Shown here piece by piece: positions 26,421-35,406 of a stretch of DNA of 64,000 nucleotides. This stretch comes from JBGANR01 sp044222225 (GTDB lineage Bacteria; Actinomycetota; Actinomycetes; Mycobacteriales; Mycobacteriaceae). Position numbers and translations under genes: made by a program. The stretch lies in contig JBGANR010000015.1 in assembly GCA_044222225.1 (NCBI GenBank), forward strand, positions 1 through 64,000, given 5' to 3'. Each line of letters begins with the position of its first letter. Position 1 is the first letter of the stretch. The notes under the pieces are model-generated. The model searched no databases. It was given only the letters and a program-made list of their open reading frames with translations, and was not told the origin of the DNA.

Positions 26421-27530
26421 TCAGCCGATCGGCGAGGCGGCCGCGGCAAGGCCCAGGTCACGCGCGACGGTGGTGTCGACGAGGGCCCCCTCGTGCGTCG
26501 ACAGACCGGCGGCGAAGCCGGGATCGGCGGCGAGGGCGTTCTGCCAGCCGCGATCGGCGAGCCGCAGGACGTACGGCAGCGTGGCCGCCGTCAGGGCCGA
26601 CGTCGACGTGCGGGGCACGGCGCCCGGCATGTTGGCGACGCAGTAGAAGAGCGTGTCGTGCACCCGGTAGACCGGGTCGTCGTGGGTCGTCGGCCGCGAG
26701 CCCTCGAAGCATCCGCCCTGGTCGATGGCGATGTCGACGAGCACCGCGCCGGGACGCATGTCGGCGACCATCGCGTCGGTGACCAGTTTCGGGGCCTTCG
26801 CGCCCGGCACGAGGACGGCGCCCACGACGAGATCGGCCGAACGCAGCGCCTCGGCGAGTGCGAGCGACGTGCTGTGCCGCGTGTGGATGCGGCCGGCGAA
26901 GCGGGCGTCGATGCCGCGCAGCGTGTCGAGGTTGATGTCGAAGACGGTGACGTCCGCGCCCATGCCGGACGCGACGAGCGCGGCGTTGACGCCCGCGACC
27001 CCGCCGCCGATGACGATGACGTTCGCGGGCGCCGTTCCCGGCACACCGCCCATGAGCACGCCGTCGCCGCCGCCCGACCGCAGCAGGTGGTAGGCGCCGA
27101 CCTGCGCCGACAGCCGGCCGGCCACCTCGCTCATCGGGGTGAGCAGCGGCAGGGCGCCGCGCGCGTCACGGATCGTCTCGTAGGCGATGGCCGTCGTGCC
27201 AGAACCGAGCAGCGCGTCAGTGCATTCCCGGCTCGCGGCCAGATGCAGATAGGTGAACAGGACCTGTCCGGCGCGCAGCCGGTGGTACTCGGCGGCGATC
27301 GGTTCTTTGACCTTGAGCAGCAGGTCGGCGCTCTGCCAGACGCTGTCGGCGTCCGGAAGGATCCGGGCTCCGGCGGCGATGAAGTCGGCGTCCATGAGAC
27401 CCGACCCGACGCCGGCGCCGGACTGGATGAGCACCTCGTGCCCGCGTAACGTCAGCTCGGCCGTGCCGGCGGGCGTCAGTGCGACGCGGTATTCATGGTT
27501 CTTGATCTCGGTGGGGACGCCGATACGCAT
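26421..27530 (-). CDS. ald: Alanine dehydrogenase
   Basis: 369 residues. It interconverts L-alanine and pyruvate/ammonia with NAD(H). MRIGVPTEIKNHEYRVALTP start, LLLKVKEP (Lys near 75), TYLHLAASRE (His near 96), Rossmann motif VIGGGVAGVNAALVA (about 170), and DIAIDQGGCFEGSRPTTHDDP are all present. Divergent from aldR, the usual partner (Rv2780/Rv2779c). The short gap between them holds the regulatory site; induction by alanine is inferred from the family. Confidence 0.95.
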   Translation of the reverse strand: MRIGVPTEIKNHEYRVALTPAGTAELTLRGHEVLIQSGAGVGSGLMDADFIAAGARILPDADSVWQSADLLLKVKEPIAAEYHRLRAGQVLFTYLHLAASRECTDALLGSGTTAIAYETIRDARGALPLLTPMSEVAGRLSAQVGAYHLLRSGGGDGVLMGGVPGTAPANVIVIGGGVAGVNAALVASGMGADVTVFDINLDTLRGIDARFAGRIHTRHSTSLALAEALRSADLVVGAVLVPGAKAPKLVTDAMVADMRPGAVLVDIAIDQGGCFEGSRPTTHDDPVYRVHDTLFYCVANMPGAVPRTSTSALTAATLPYVLRLADRGWQNALAADPGFAAGLSTHEGALVDTTVARDLGLAAAASPIG

Positions 27531-27608
27531 GTGACGCGCCTTTCGTGTTGCTGTGGTCCGGTGGTATCAAGCCTGAAGAATCCCCGTGTCGGGCGCAAGA
27601 AGGCTGCG

Positions 27609-27614
27609 TATCCT
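27609..27614 (+). promoter_or_regulatory. Putative -10 of leaderless aldR
   Basis: TATCCT ends 7 nt before ATG 27622, with no Shine-Dalgarno. It lies in the 91-bp ald-aldR gap. Confidence 0.5.
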
Positions 27615-27621
27615 TCTGTTA

Positions 27622-28143
27622 ATGAATGGCAGGACCGCAGGTACTTCCGATACCCGCGCGTCCGGCGCGGCTTCGGCGAACATCGTTCGGCCGGCCCTCG
27701 ACGCCATCGACCGGCATCTTCTGCGGCTGCTGGCCGAGGACGCGCGCATGCCGGGCAACGCACTGGCCGCGGCCGTCGGCATCGCCCCCTCGACCTGTCA
27801 CACGCGGGTGCGCAGGCTCGTCGAGACGGGCGTCATCCGGGGCTTCCACGCGGACATCGATCCGGATGCGGTCGGACGTCCGCTGCGCGCGATGATCGCG
27901 GTCGGTCTCCGTCCGGACGCCCGGGGAAGGATCCGGGAACTGGTCGGGGAGATCGCCGAACTGCCGGGTGTGCTCGACGTCTACTTCCTCGCCGGCGCCG
28001 ACGACTATCTGTTGCACGTCGCCACAGCCGACACCGAGGAGCTGCGCGGCATCGTCGAGACCCTCAATCGACGTCGTGAGGTGACGGGCACCAAGACGTC
28101 GTTGGTCTTCGAGCACGTGCGGGCGGCGTCCCCGGCGGAGTGA
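27622..28143 (+). CDS. aldR: Lrp/AsnC-family regulator AldR
   Basis: 173 residues from ATG 27622. N-terminal HTH (LDAIDRHLLRLLAEDARMPGNALAAAVGIAPSTCHTRVRRLVETGVIRGFHADI) and C-terminal RAM ligand domain (LPGVLDVYFLAGADDYLLHVATADTEELRGIV). Divergent to ald, so the expected role is alanine-responsive control of ald, as for Rv2779c. A GTG at 27586 would add 12 residues; the -10 at 27609 argues for the ATG. Confidence 0.9.
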   Translation: MNGRTAGTSDTRASGAASANIVRPALDAIDRHLLRLLAEDARMPGNALAAAVGIAPSTCHTRVRRLVETGVIRGFHADIDPDAVGRPLRAMIAVGLRPDARGRIRELVGEIAELPGVLDVYFLAGADDYLLHVATADTEELRGIVETLNRRREVTGTKTSLVFEHVRAASPAE

Positions 28144-28197
28144 TCGGACGGTCGTGAACACCGCGCCGGCCCGGCGTGCCACACCGCGTCAGTGCTG

Positions 28198-28216
28198 TTA
28201 GGGTTGCCTTCCTTGC
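28198..28216 (+). promoter_or_regulatory. DtxR/IdeR-like iron box
   Basis: TTAGGGTTGCCTTCCTTGC matches the 19-bp DtxR/IdeR consensus at about 12 positions, including TTAGG and the central GCCT. It lies 44 bp before the substrate-binding-protein start. Iron repression of the ABC operon is the natural reading. Confidence 0.55.
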
Positions 28217-28259
28217 ATCGCAGGCTCTGCGATCTCCAGAGAGGAAGGTGGCACCCCGC

Positions 28260-29312
28260 GTGCGTACATCGATCTCCGTCCGCGGCCTCGCCGCGATCGT
28301 GGCGCTGACCGCCGCGGTCCTGGTGGCCTGCGGCGACTCCGAATCCGTCGACCCCACCGATTCGGCGAAGGCGGGGGAGGGCGCGACGTCCTATCCGCTC
28401 ACCGTCGACAACTGCGGTACGAAGCAGACTTTCGAAGCGGCGCCCAAGCGCGTCGTCTCGCTCGATCAGGGTTCCACCGAGATCCTGCTGTCGCTCGGCC
28501 TCGCCGACCGGATCGTCGGCACCGCGTCGTGGACCGATCCCGTCCGCGAGAACCTGGCGGCGGCCAACGAGAAGGCGCCCCGGCTCGCCGACAACGCGCC
28601 GACCTACGAGGCCGTGCTCGGCACGGACCCGGACTTCGTCACGGCGTCGTTCGGCCGGCACTTCAAGAAGGAGGGCGGCGTCGCGCCGCGGGAGCGCTTC
28701 GCCGAGACGGGAGCCGAGACCTATCTGTCGCCGACCGACTGCGACAACGGGGTCAGCATCAACGGCGGCGGCAAGCGGACCAAGCCGCTCACGATCGACT
28801 CGCTCTACCAGGAGATCCGCGAGCTCGCGCAGATCTTCGACGTCCCGAGCCGCGGCAAGGACCTCGTCGACGAGCTGACGCGTCGCACCGAGAAGGCCGT
28901 CGGCGAGATCCAGCGCGCCGACGTCTCGCTCGCGTTCTGGTTCGCCGACACCAAGAGCCCGTACGTCGCAGGCGGCCGCGGTTCGGCGAATCTGCTCGCG
29001 ACGACCGTCGGGGCCCGCAACGTGTATGCCGATCTCGTCGACGACTGGCCGGCCGCCACCTGGGAGAGCGTCGTCGAGCGCAACCCGAACGTCCTCGTGC
29101 TCGGTGACCTGGCCCGGAACCGGTTCCCGGGTGACAAGCTCGCCGACAAGACGGCCTTCCTCGAGTCCGATCCGGTGACGCGCGCGCTGGACGCCGTCCG
29201 CGGCAAGCGATACGTCGCGCTGCACGGCGCGGAGATGAACCCGTCGATCCGCATCGTCGACGGCATCGAGAAGCTCGCCGCGGGGCTGCGCGACATCCGG
29301 TCCCGGGGATGA
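28260..29312 (+). CDS. ABC transporter substrate-binding lipoprotein (iron-siderophore/F420-0 type)
   Basis: 350 residues from GTG 28260 (GGAAGG upstream). Signal peptide with lipobox LVAC (Cys near 24). Type III binding-protein fold: PKRVVSLDQGSTEILLSLGLADRIVGT, then EAVLGTDPDFV and a helical backbone between lobes. It captures a ligand outside the membrane and hands it to the permease. Family memory is split between Fe(III)-siderophore binders and the actinobacterial cassette proposed for F420-0. The DtxR box upstream favours iron. Overlaps the permease gene by 4 bp. Confidence 0.85.
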   Translation: MRTSISVRGLAAIVALTAAVLVACGDSESVDPTDSAKAGEGATSYPLTVDNCGTKQTFEAAPKRVVSLDQGSTEILLSLGLADRIVGTASWTDPVRENLAAANEKAPRLADNAPTYEAVLGTDPDFVTASFGRHFKKEGGVAPRERFAETGAETYLSPTDCDNGVSINGGGKRTKPLTIDSLYQEIRELAQIFDVPSRGKDLVDELTRRTEKAVGEIQRADVSLAFWFADTKSPYVAGGRGSANLLATTVGARNVYADLVDDWPAATWESVVERNPNVLVLGDLARNRFPGDKLADKTAFLESDPVTRALDAVRGKRYVALHGAEMNPSIRIVDGIEKLAAGLRDIRSRG

Positions 29313-30376
29313 CCCGCACCCTCTCGCGCCGGCCGGGACGTCGCGCGGCGTCACCGGGCCGGGCCTGGGGGTTCGGGGTGGCGACGTGCGTTCTCGGCGC
29401 CGCCGCGCTGCTGGCGTCGGTGGCGATCGCCATCGCGCTCGGCGCGGCGGACGTCTCCCTCGTCAATGTGCGGGACGTCGTCCTCAACCACCTCGGCGTC
29501 ACCGATGTGCCCGTCCGGACGTCGAAGGACGCCATCGTGTGGGAGGACAGGCTGCCGCGCTCGCTGGTCGCGGCGGCGTGCGGCGCGGGATTGGCCGTGT
29601 GCGGCGTCGTGCTGCAGTCGCTGCTGCGCAACCCGCTCGCCGATCCGTTCATCCTCGGCGTCTCGTCCGGGGCGTCGACGGGCGCCGTCGTCATCGGGGT
29701 GCTCGGCGTCGGTGGGTCGGCGCTCGGGTTGTCGGGCGGCGCGTTCATCGGGGCGCTCGTCGCGTTCGGACTCGTCCTGCTGCTGGCGCGGATGTCCGGC
29801 GGGAACGACGACCGTGTGATCCTCGCCGGGATCGCCATGACGCAGCTCTTCTCGGCGCTCACGTCGTTTGTCATCTTCGCGTTCGCGGACGCCGACGAGA
29901 CCCGCGGCGTGCTCTTCTGGCTGCTCGGCTCGCTCGAGGGCGTGCGCTGGGACGACGCCCGGCTGACGGCGGTCGTCGTCGCCGTCGGCTTCCTCGTATG
30001 CCTGCGGATGGCGTCGATGCTCGACGCGTTCACGTTCGGCGACGATGTCGCCGCGTCGCTGGGCGTCTCGGTTCCCCGGGCGCGCGGCGTCCTGCTGGTG
30101 CTGACGGCGCTGCTGACGGCCACGCTCGTCAGCGTCGCGGGCGCGATAGGATTTGTCGGACTCGTGCTGCCGCATGCGGCGCGCTTCCTGGTCGGCCCCG
30201 GGCACGCTCGGCTGCTGCCCGTCAGCGCGGTCGTCGGTGCGGTGTTCATGGTCTGGGTGGACGCGGTGTCGCGCGTCGCGTTCTCACCCACGCCGCTGCC
30301 GGTCGGCGTCGGGACCGCGCTCGTCGGTGTTCCGGCGTTCATCCTCATCCTCTTCCGCCGAAGGAGCGCCTCGTGA
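29309..30376 (+). CDS. FecCD-type ABC transporter permease
   Basis: 355 residues, ATG 29309 (ATGA overlap). About nine to ten membrane spans; signature regions DRLPRSLVAAACGAGLAVCGVVLQSLLRNPLADPFILGVSSGAS and GFVGLVLPHAARFLVGPGHARLLPVSAVVGA are those of BtuC/FhuB/FecD permeases. It probably forms a homodimer because only one permease gene is present. Second gene of the SBP-permease-ATPase-MFS operon. Confidence 0.92.
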   Translation: MTRTLSRRPGRRAASPGRAWGFGVATCVLGAAALLASVAIAIALGAADVSLVNVRDVVLNHLGVTDVPVRTSKDAIVWEDRLPRSLVAAACGAGLAVCGVVLQSLLRNPLADPFILGVSSGASTGAVVIGVLGVGGSALGLSGGAFIGALVAFGLVLLLARMSGGNDDRVILAGIAMTQLFSALTSFVIFAFADADETRGVLFWLLGSLEGVRWDDARLTAVVVAVGFLVCLRMASMLDAFTFGDDVAASLGVSVPRARGVLLVLTALLTATLVSVAGAIGFVGLVLPHAARFLVGPGHARLLPVSAVVGAVFMVWVDAVSRVAFSPTPLPVGVGTALVGVPAFILILFRRRSAS

Positions 30377-31158
30377 CGCTGCGCGCCGAGAACGTGTCGT
30401 GGGTCCGCGGCGGTGCACTCGTCGTCGACGGCGTCTCGGTGCACCCCGAGCCGGGTGAGACGATCGGGCTGCTCGGGCCCAACGGCTCGGGGAAGTCGTC
30501 GCTGCTGCGGCTGCTCGCCGGGCTCGCCCGGCCGACGTCGGGCGTCGTCACCCTCGACGGCGAGGATCTCGCCACGCGCCGGCGGCGGGACGTCGCACGC
30601 GTCGTCGCCGTGGTGGCGCAGCACGCGGACACCGACGTCGACGTGACGGTGCGCGACGTCGTGCGGCTCGGCAGGTTGCCGCATCGCGGGATGTTCGGGC
30701 CCGACCGCGCCGCGGACGACGCGGCGATCGCCTCCGCCCTCGAATGCACCGGGCTGACCGACAAGGCGGACCGGCTGTGGCACCGGCTGTCGGGCGGCGA
30801 GCGACAGCGCGCCCAGATCGCGCGGGCGCTCGCGCAGGAGCCGCGCGAGCTGCTGCTCGATGAGCCGACCAACCATCTCGACATCCATCACCAGCTGGAA
30901 TTGCTGGCGCTCGTCGCCAGACTGCCGGTGACGTCCGTCGTCGCGCTGCACGACCTCAACCTCGCCGCGCTCTTCTGCGATCGGATCATCGTCCTGCGGG
31001 ACGGGCGTGTGGTCGCCGGTGGAACGCCGCGCGAGGTGCTCACGCCCGAGCTCATCGGCGAGGTGTACCGCGTGCGCGCCGAGGTCGTCGTCGACGAGGA
31101 GCGCGGTCGTCTGACGATCCGATACGAGCCGGGCGCCGTCGCGGCGTCGGCGGGTTGA
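30373..31158 (+). CDS. ABC transporter ATP-binding protein (FecE/BtuD type)
   Basis: 261 residues from GTG 30373, overlapping the permease stop (GTGA). Walker A GPNGSGKSS (near 38), Q-loop VVAQHADTD, signature LSGGERQRAQIARAL, Walker B ELLLDEPTNHLD, switch HDLNLAALF. It energises import through the FecCD-type permease. Complete and unremarkable. Confidence 0.93.
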   Translation: MTLRAENVSWVRGGALVVDGVSVHPEPGETIGLLGPNGSGKSSLLRLLAGLARPTSGVVTLDGEDLATRRRRDVARVVAVVAQHADTDVDVTVRDVVRLGRLPHRGMFGPDRAADDAAIASALECTGLTDKADRLWHRLSGGERQRAQIARALAQEPRELLLDEPTNHLDIHHQLELLALVARLPVTSVVALHDLNLAALFCDRIIVLRDGRVVAGGTPREVLTPELIGEVYRVRAEVVVDEERGRLTIRYEPGAVAASAG

Positions 31159-32426
31159 TGGGCTCGGCTCGCCCGCGTCCGATCGTCCAGCGCTGGTCGC
31201 TCACCGTCAAGCTGTCGGCGGCGAGCCCGGCGGTGCGCCTGCTCGTCCTCACCCAGCTGGCGTTCAACGTCGGCTTCTTCATGGTGCTGCCGTATCTCTC
31301 GGTGCACCTCGCAGAGGATCTCGGCCAGCGTGCGGCCGTCATCGGCGCGGTCCTCGGGCTGCGGACGCTGTCGCAGCAGGGGCTGTTCTTCCTCGGCGGC
31401 GCGCTCGCGGACCGCTGCGGCGTCAAACCCGTCGTGCTGGCCGGATGCGTCTGCCGGATCCTCGGCTTCCTCGGGCTCGGTCTCTTCGCTTCGCTGCCCG
31501 GGGTCGTCGCGGCGACCGTGCTTACCGGCGTCGCCGGCGCGTTGTTCTCGCCGGCCGTCGAGTCGGCGCTCGCCGTGGAGTCGACGCGCGAGGAGGCTCG
31601 GGGCGGGCCGACGCGGATGGACGCCTTCGCGCTGTTCAACGCATGCGGCCAGATCGGGACGTTCGTCGGGCCGCTGGTGGGTGGGCTGCTGCTCGGCGTC
31701 GACTTCGCCGCGGTGTGCCTCGTCGCGGCGGGGGTGTTCGTGCTTGTCTTCGCCGCGCATGTGCGGTGGCTGCCGGGCGGTCCGGGGGCGCATGCCGGCG
31801 AGGGCTGGTTCACAGGGTGGAGCGAGGTGCTCGGCAACCGCCGATTCCTCGTCTTCGCCCTGGCGATGAGCGTGCAGCTGGTCGGCTACAACCAGCTCTA
31901 TCTGCTCTTGCCGCTCGAGGTGGAACGGGCCTGGGGATCGCAGACGGCGCTCGGCTGGCTGTTCGCACTCTCGTCGATCGTCGTCGTCTTCGGGCAGCTG
32001 CCGATCGCGGCCCGCGCCGCGCACCGGCGGCCCGGCGCGATCATCCCGGGCGGCCTGGCGCTCATGGCGGCGGCGTTTGTCGTCGGCGGGGTCGGCGCGG
32101 CCGTCGAGCCGGTGGGCGGCGCGTCGTTGCCGGGCGCGATCGCGTTCGTGCTGCTCTTCGCCGCGGGCCAGATGGTGGCGATGCCGGCAGCTCGCGATTT
32201 CATCCCGCGGCTAGCGGGGGAGCGATTGCTCGGTTCCTACTACGGACTCTTCGCGTCGATCGGCGGCGTCGCGGTGCTCGTCGCGTCGGCGGCCGTCGGC
32301 GCCGTGGTCGATCTCGCTCCGCACGAGGGCTGGGGGCTCGCCGTGCCGTGGCTCGCGATGGCGGCGCTGTTGCTCGGCGCGGCCGGCGCGGTCGCCGTGC
32401 AGTTGCGCGGCGACGGCCCGCGCTGA
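31158..32426 (+). CDS. MFS transporter linked to the ABC importer
   Basis: 422 residues; ATG 31158 shares its first base with the ATPase stop codon (TGATG), with a possible TTG one codon earlier. Twelve membrane spans; the loop GGALADRCGVKPVVLAG is the MFS G-x-x-x-D-R motif. Similar MFS proteins act as drug or siderophore exporters (EntS-like). Because of the coupled translation I infer a role in export or recycling of the same ligand that the ABC system imports; this is not proven. Confidence 0.85.
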   Translation: MGSARPRPIVQRWSLTVKLSAASPAVRLLVLTQLAFNVGFFMVLPYLSVHLAEDLGQRAAVIGAVLGLRTLSQQGLFFLGGALADRCGVKPVVLAGCVCRILGFLGLGLFASLPGVVAATVLTGVAGALFSPAVESALAVESTREEARGGPTRMDAFALFNACGQIGTFVGPLVGGLLLGVDFAAVCLVAAGVFVLVFAAHVRWLPGGPGAHAGEGWFTGWSEVLGNRRFLVFALAMSVQLVGYNQLYLLLPLEVERAWGSQTALGWLFALSSIVVVFGQLPIAARAAHRRPGAIIPGGLALMAAAFVVGGVGAAVEPVGGASLPGAIAFVLLFAAGQMVAMPAARDFIPRLAGERLLGSYYGLFASIGGVAVLVASAAVGAVVDLAPHEGWGLAVPWLAMAALLLGAAGAVAVQLRGDGPR

Positions 32427-32433
32427 GCGCCGG

Positions 32434-33195
32434 TCACGGGGCGCGGTCGCCGAGGAGGCCGTGCGCGACCGACAGCGTGGTGGCGACGAGCGCGACCGCG
32501 GACACCGCGAGCAGCGCGATGAGCACAAAAAGCTGCATCACCCCGGCGGCCAGCGGTGACGCACCGCCGAGCACCATGCCGACGAAGGCGCCCGGGATGG
32601 TGACGAGGCCCACCGTGCGGGTCTGATCGAGGCCCGGGATGAGTGCCGTCGCCGCGCTCTGGCGACAGACGTCCATCCGGATGAACGCCGGGTCGAGGCC
32701 CAGCGTCAGACCGGCCTCCACCTCGCCGCGGCGGGCGGTGAGCTCGGTGAGGGCGCGCCGGCCGGCGAGCGAGGCCGTCGTCATGGCGCCGCCGAGCAGG
32801 ATGCCGATGATCGGGATGATCGCGATGCCCCGCGTCGGAACGACCCCCGCCGAGACGAGCGAGACGACGACCCCGACCGAGGCGCTGACGATCGGCAGGC
32901 CCGTGATCGCCGCCTCGCGCAGTGTCGGACGCCGGCTCAGCACCCGGCCGGCGGCCGTCCACGACGCGGTCGCCGCCATGAGCAGCACGAACGCCGCGGT
33001 GAACCAGAGACTCGTGACGATGAACGTCAGCGCTGCGCCGAGTGCCGCGAGTTGCAGCGTCGCGCGGACCGAGGCGAAGGCGATGCCGCGCGCGTGGCCG
33101 GTGCCGCCCGCCCACGCGACGGCGCAGGCGAGGACGGCCAGCAGCACCAGCGCGACGCCCAGCGCCGGCCCGATGTGCAGCAGGCCGTCGGTCAC
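32434..33195 (-). CDS. FetB-like ABC permease (UPF0014)
   Basis: 253 residues from GTG 33195 overlapping the oxidase stop (GTGA, 33192-33195). Seven or so membrane spans; the conserved stretch GIAIIPIIGILLGGAMTTASLAGRRALTEL and LGLDPAFIRMDVCRQSAATALIPGLDQTRTVGLVTIPGAFVGMVLGGASPLAAG is diagnostic for UPF0014/FetB. FetB normally pairs with the ATPase FetA for iron export, but no FetA gene is adjacent. Its fusion in one transcript with a FAD oxidase is unusual. Confidence 0.9.
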   Translation of the reverse strand: MTDGLLHIGPALGVALVLLAVLACAVAWAGGTGHARGIAFASVRATLQLAALGAALTFIVTSLWFTAAFVLLMAATASWTAAGRVLSRRPTLREAAITGLPIVSASVGVVVSLVSAGVVPTRGIAIIPIIGILLGGAMTTASLAGRRALTELTARRGEVEAGLTLGLDPAFIRMDVCRQSAATALIPGLDQTRTVGLVTIPGAFVGMVLGGASPLAAGVMQLFVLIALLAVSAVALVATTLSVAHGLLGDRAP

Positions 33196-34490
33196 CCGAG
33201 CACGGAGTGGCTGGAATCGGGGTTGTTCTCGCGTCGCCGCGGGTAGTGGCCGAGCGGGACTTCGACGCCGGTGCGCGGACCGGTCCAGACGACGGGATCC
33301 GCATCGTGATCGTGGCCGTTCTCGACGGCGTCGATGAGCGCGGCCATGATCTGACCGATCACCGGGGCGTTCTTGAACTGATTGCCGCTGGTGCCGATCG
33401 CCACGTAGAAGCCGTCGAGGGCTGTGCGGTCGTAGATCGGGATCCAGTCGTCGCTCACGTCGTAGACGCCGACGACGCCCTTCGGCCGGCCCGGCACGGT
33501 GACGCTCGGCATCCGGCGGGCCAAGCGCAGCGTCTGGGTCTCGTACGCCTCGACGGTCGGCTGGATGCGGTAGACGTCCGGGTCGCCGAGCCACTCGAGT
33601 GTGTCGCACGCCGGCTCGGTGCCGCCGACGAGGACTCCGCCCGCGCGCGGACTGAAGTACGTGCCGAGATCGGTGTCGGCGACGACGGGAGCGCCGTCGG
33701 CGACGTCCGCGGGGCGGGGGACGTGGTGGACCTCCTGACGCAGCGGCGCCGTGGCGACCGTGAAGTCACCGAGCACACCCGCGAGGCCGTTGACGATCGC
33801 CGAATGCGGCCCGGCGCAGTTGACGACCACCGGAGCGGAGATCCGGTCGCCGCCGTCGAGGACGACGCCCCGCACCCGTCCGCCGCTGCGCGTGATCTCG
33901 GCCACCTGGGCACGGAAGACGGTCCGCGCTCCCTCCCGCGTCGCGGCGTGGACGAGGTTGCGTGCCGCGAGCGACGGGTCGTCGACGAAGCCGCCCTCCG
34001 GGGTGTGGAGACCGCCCAGGGAACCGACTGGGTCGTCCCAGAAGTGCTCGTCGCTGATCCGCTTGGGCGGGTGGTGGCGTCCGTTGTCCAGGTATCCGAA
34101 GCGGTGGGTGACCTCGGCGGCGTCGAGGCGGGTGTACGGGATTCCGATCCGGTCGAAGAAGCCGACGAAGCGCTCGGGATGGAAGTCCGGCGAGTCCAGG
34201 ACCAGGACGCCGGTCTGGATGTACCGGGCGAGACCGTTCGGGTCGACGTGACCGAGATGATCGGCCCAGGCCTCCCAGGTGTTCTCCGCCTCCCACGCCG
34301 TGGCGACGCCCGCCCATGTCGAGTAGTTGAGCCGGATGATCGCGCTCGACGCACTCGTCGAGCCCTGCCCGGCGCCGGGATTGCGGTCGACGATCACGAC
34401 GCGCCGGCCGCCGCGCGCGAGCTCGTGGGCCACTCCGGCGCCGACGACGCCTGCTCCGATGATGACGGCGTCCGCGGTCTGGGCGGGCAT
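33192..34490 (-). CDS. FAD-dependent oxidoreductase (DAO/sarcosine oxidase-beta-like)
   Basis: 432 residues, ATG 34490 with GGAGG 4 bp upstream. N-terminal dinucleotide fold ADAVIIGAGVVGAGVAHELARGGRRVVIVDR (residues 6-36), then the GSTSASSAIIRLNYS region of the D-amino-acid oxidase/sarcosine oxidase beta family, and VNCAGPHSAIVN; C-terminal GFYVAIGTSGNQFKNAPVIG. It should oxidise a secondary or primary amine (sarcosine, dimethylglycine, amino acid) with O2 or an acceptor. No partner subunits nearby, so it is probably monomeric. Confidence 0.87.
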   Translation of the reverse strand: MPAQTADAVIIGAGVVGAGVAHELARGGRRVVIVDRNPGAGQGSTSASSAIIRLNYSTWAGVATAWEAENTWEAWADHLGHVDPNGLARYIQTGVLVLDSPDFHPERFVGFFDRIGIPYTRLDAAEVTHRFGYLDNGRHHPPKRISDEHFWDDPVGSLGGLHTPEGGFVDDPSLAARNLVHAATREGARTVFRAQVAEITRSGGRVRGVVLDGGDRISAPVVVNCAGPHSAIVNGLAGVLGDFTVATAPLRQEVHHVPRPADVADGAPVVADTDLGTYFSPRAGGVLVGGTEPACDTLEWLGDPDVYRIQPTVEAYETQTLRLARRMPSVTVPGRPKGVVGVYDVSDDWIPIYDRTALDGFYVAIGTSGNQFKNAPVIGQIMAALIDAVENGHDHDADPVVWTGPRTGVEVPLGHYPRRRENNPDSSHSVLG

Positions 34491-34571
34491 GGGGACCTCC
34501 TCGCATCGGGTGGTGATCTCGATGTGATGGTCGCAGGTCGTCGTGGCGGGGAGAGTGTCGGTGCCGGCCGA

Positions 34572-34577
34572 TAGACT
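34572..34577 (+). promoter_or_regulatory. Probable -10 for dapB
   Basis: TAGACT about 77 nt before the dapB GTG, in the divergent gap between the oxidase and dapB. Confidence 0.45.
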
Positions 34578-34653
34578 CCAGGGCGACGCGTCCGGACCGT
34601 TCGGTGGCCGACGACAGCGCCGGGTGCCACCGGCCGACGATGAGGAGTGGTCA

Positions 34654-35406
34654 GTGACGGAGGCGATTCGGGTCGGGGTCCTCGGGTCTCGCGGCAAAGT
34701 GGGGGCGACGATCGTCGCGGCGCTGCAGGACGCCGAAGGGCTCGAGTTCTCCGCGGGCGTCGACGCCGGTGATTCGCTCGACGACTTCACGGCGTCGCGG
34801 ACGCAGGTCGTCATCGATTTCACCCATCCCGATGTCGTCATGGCCAACCTGGAGGGGCTGATCGCCCGCGGGATCCACGCCGTCGTCGGCACGACCGGTT
34901 TCACGCCCGAGCGGCTCGAGACCGTGCGGGGCCGGCTTGCCGACGCGCCCGGCGTCGGTGTGCTCATCGCGCCCAACTTCGCGATCGGCGCGGTGCTGTG
35001 CATGCGCTTCGCGCAGCAGGCCGCGCGGTTCTTTCCATCCGTCGAGGTCATCGAGTTGCACCATCCCAATAAGGCTGACGCGCCGTCCGGGACCGCGTAT
35101 CGCACCGCGCAGCTCATCGCCGCCGAGCGCGCCGCGGCCGGGCTCGGTCCGTCGCCGGACGCCACCACCCAGGAGTTCGACGGCGCCCGCGGCGCGTCGG
35201 TGGACGGCGTCGGCGTGCATTCGATCCGGCTCGCCGGGCTCGTCGCCCACCAGGAGGTGCTGTTCGGCACGCAGGGGGAGACGCTGACCATCCGGCACGA
35301 CTCCCTCGACCGCACGTCGTTCGTCCCCGGTGTGCTGCTCGGTGTGCGCGAGATCGGGGCCCGGCCGGGCTTGACCGTCGGGCTCGACGAACTGCTGGAC
35401 CTGTGA
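34654..35406 (+). CDS. dapB: 4-hydroxy-tetrahydrodipicolinate reductase
   Basis: 250 residues from GTG 34654 (GAGGAG 8 bp upstream). Lysine/DAP pathway step that reduces HTPA with NAD(P)H. IRVGVLGSRGKVGATIV at the N-terminus, DFTHPD, GTTGF, the catalytic ELHHPNKADAPSGTA (about 130-145) and the closing SFVPGVLLGVREI region are all present. The partner dapA lies 15 kb away at 49.6 kb. Confidence 0.95.
   Translation: MTEAIRVGVLGSRGKVGATIVAALQDAEGLEFSAGVDAGDSLDDFTASRTQVVIDFTHPDVVMANLEGLIARGIHAVVGTTGFTPERLETVRGRLADAPGVGVLIAPNFAIGAVLCMRFAQQAARFFPSVEVIELHHPNKADAPSGTAYRTAQLIAAERAAAGLGPSPDATTQEFDGARGASVDGVGVHSIRLAGLVAHQEVLFGTQGETLTIRHDSLDRTSFVPGVLLGVREIGARPGLTVGLDELLDL

Noticed and set aside
28789..30951. 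720-codon antisense frame over the ABC operon
   Set aside because: Arg/Ser/Thr-rich reading with no domain; the three ABC genes have full motifs on the plus strand.
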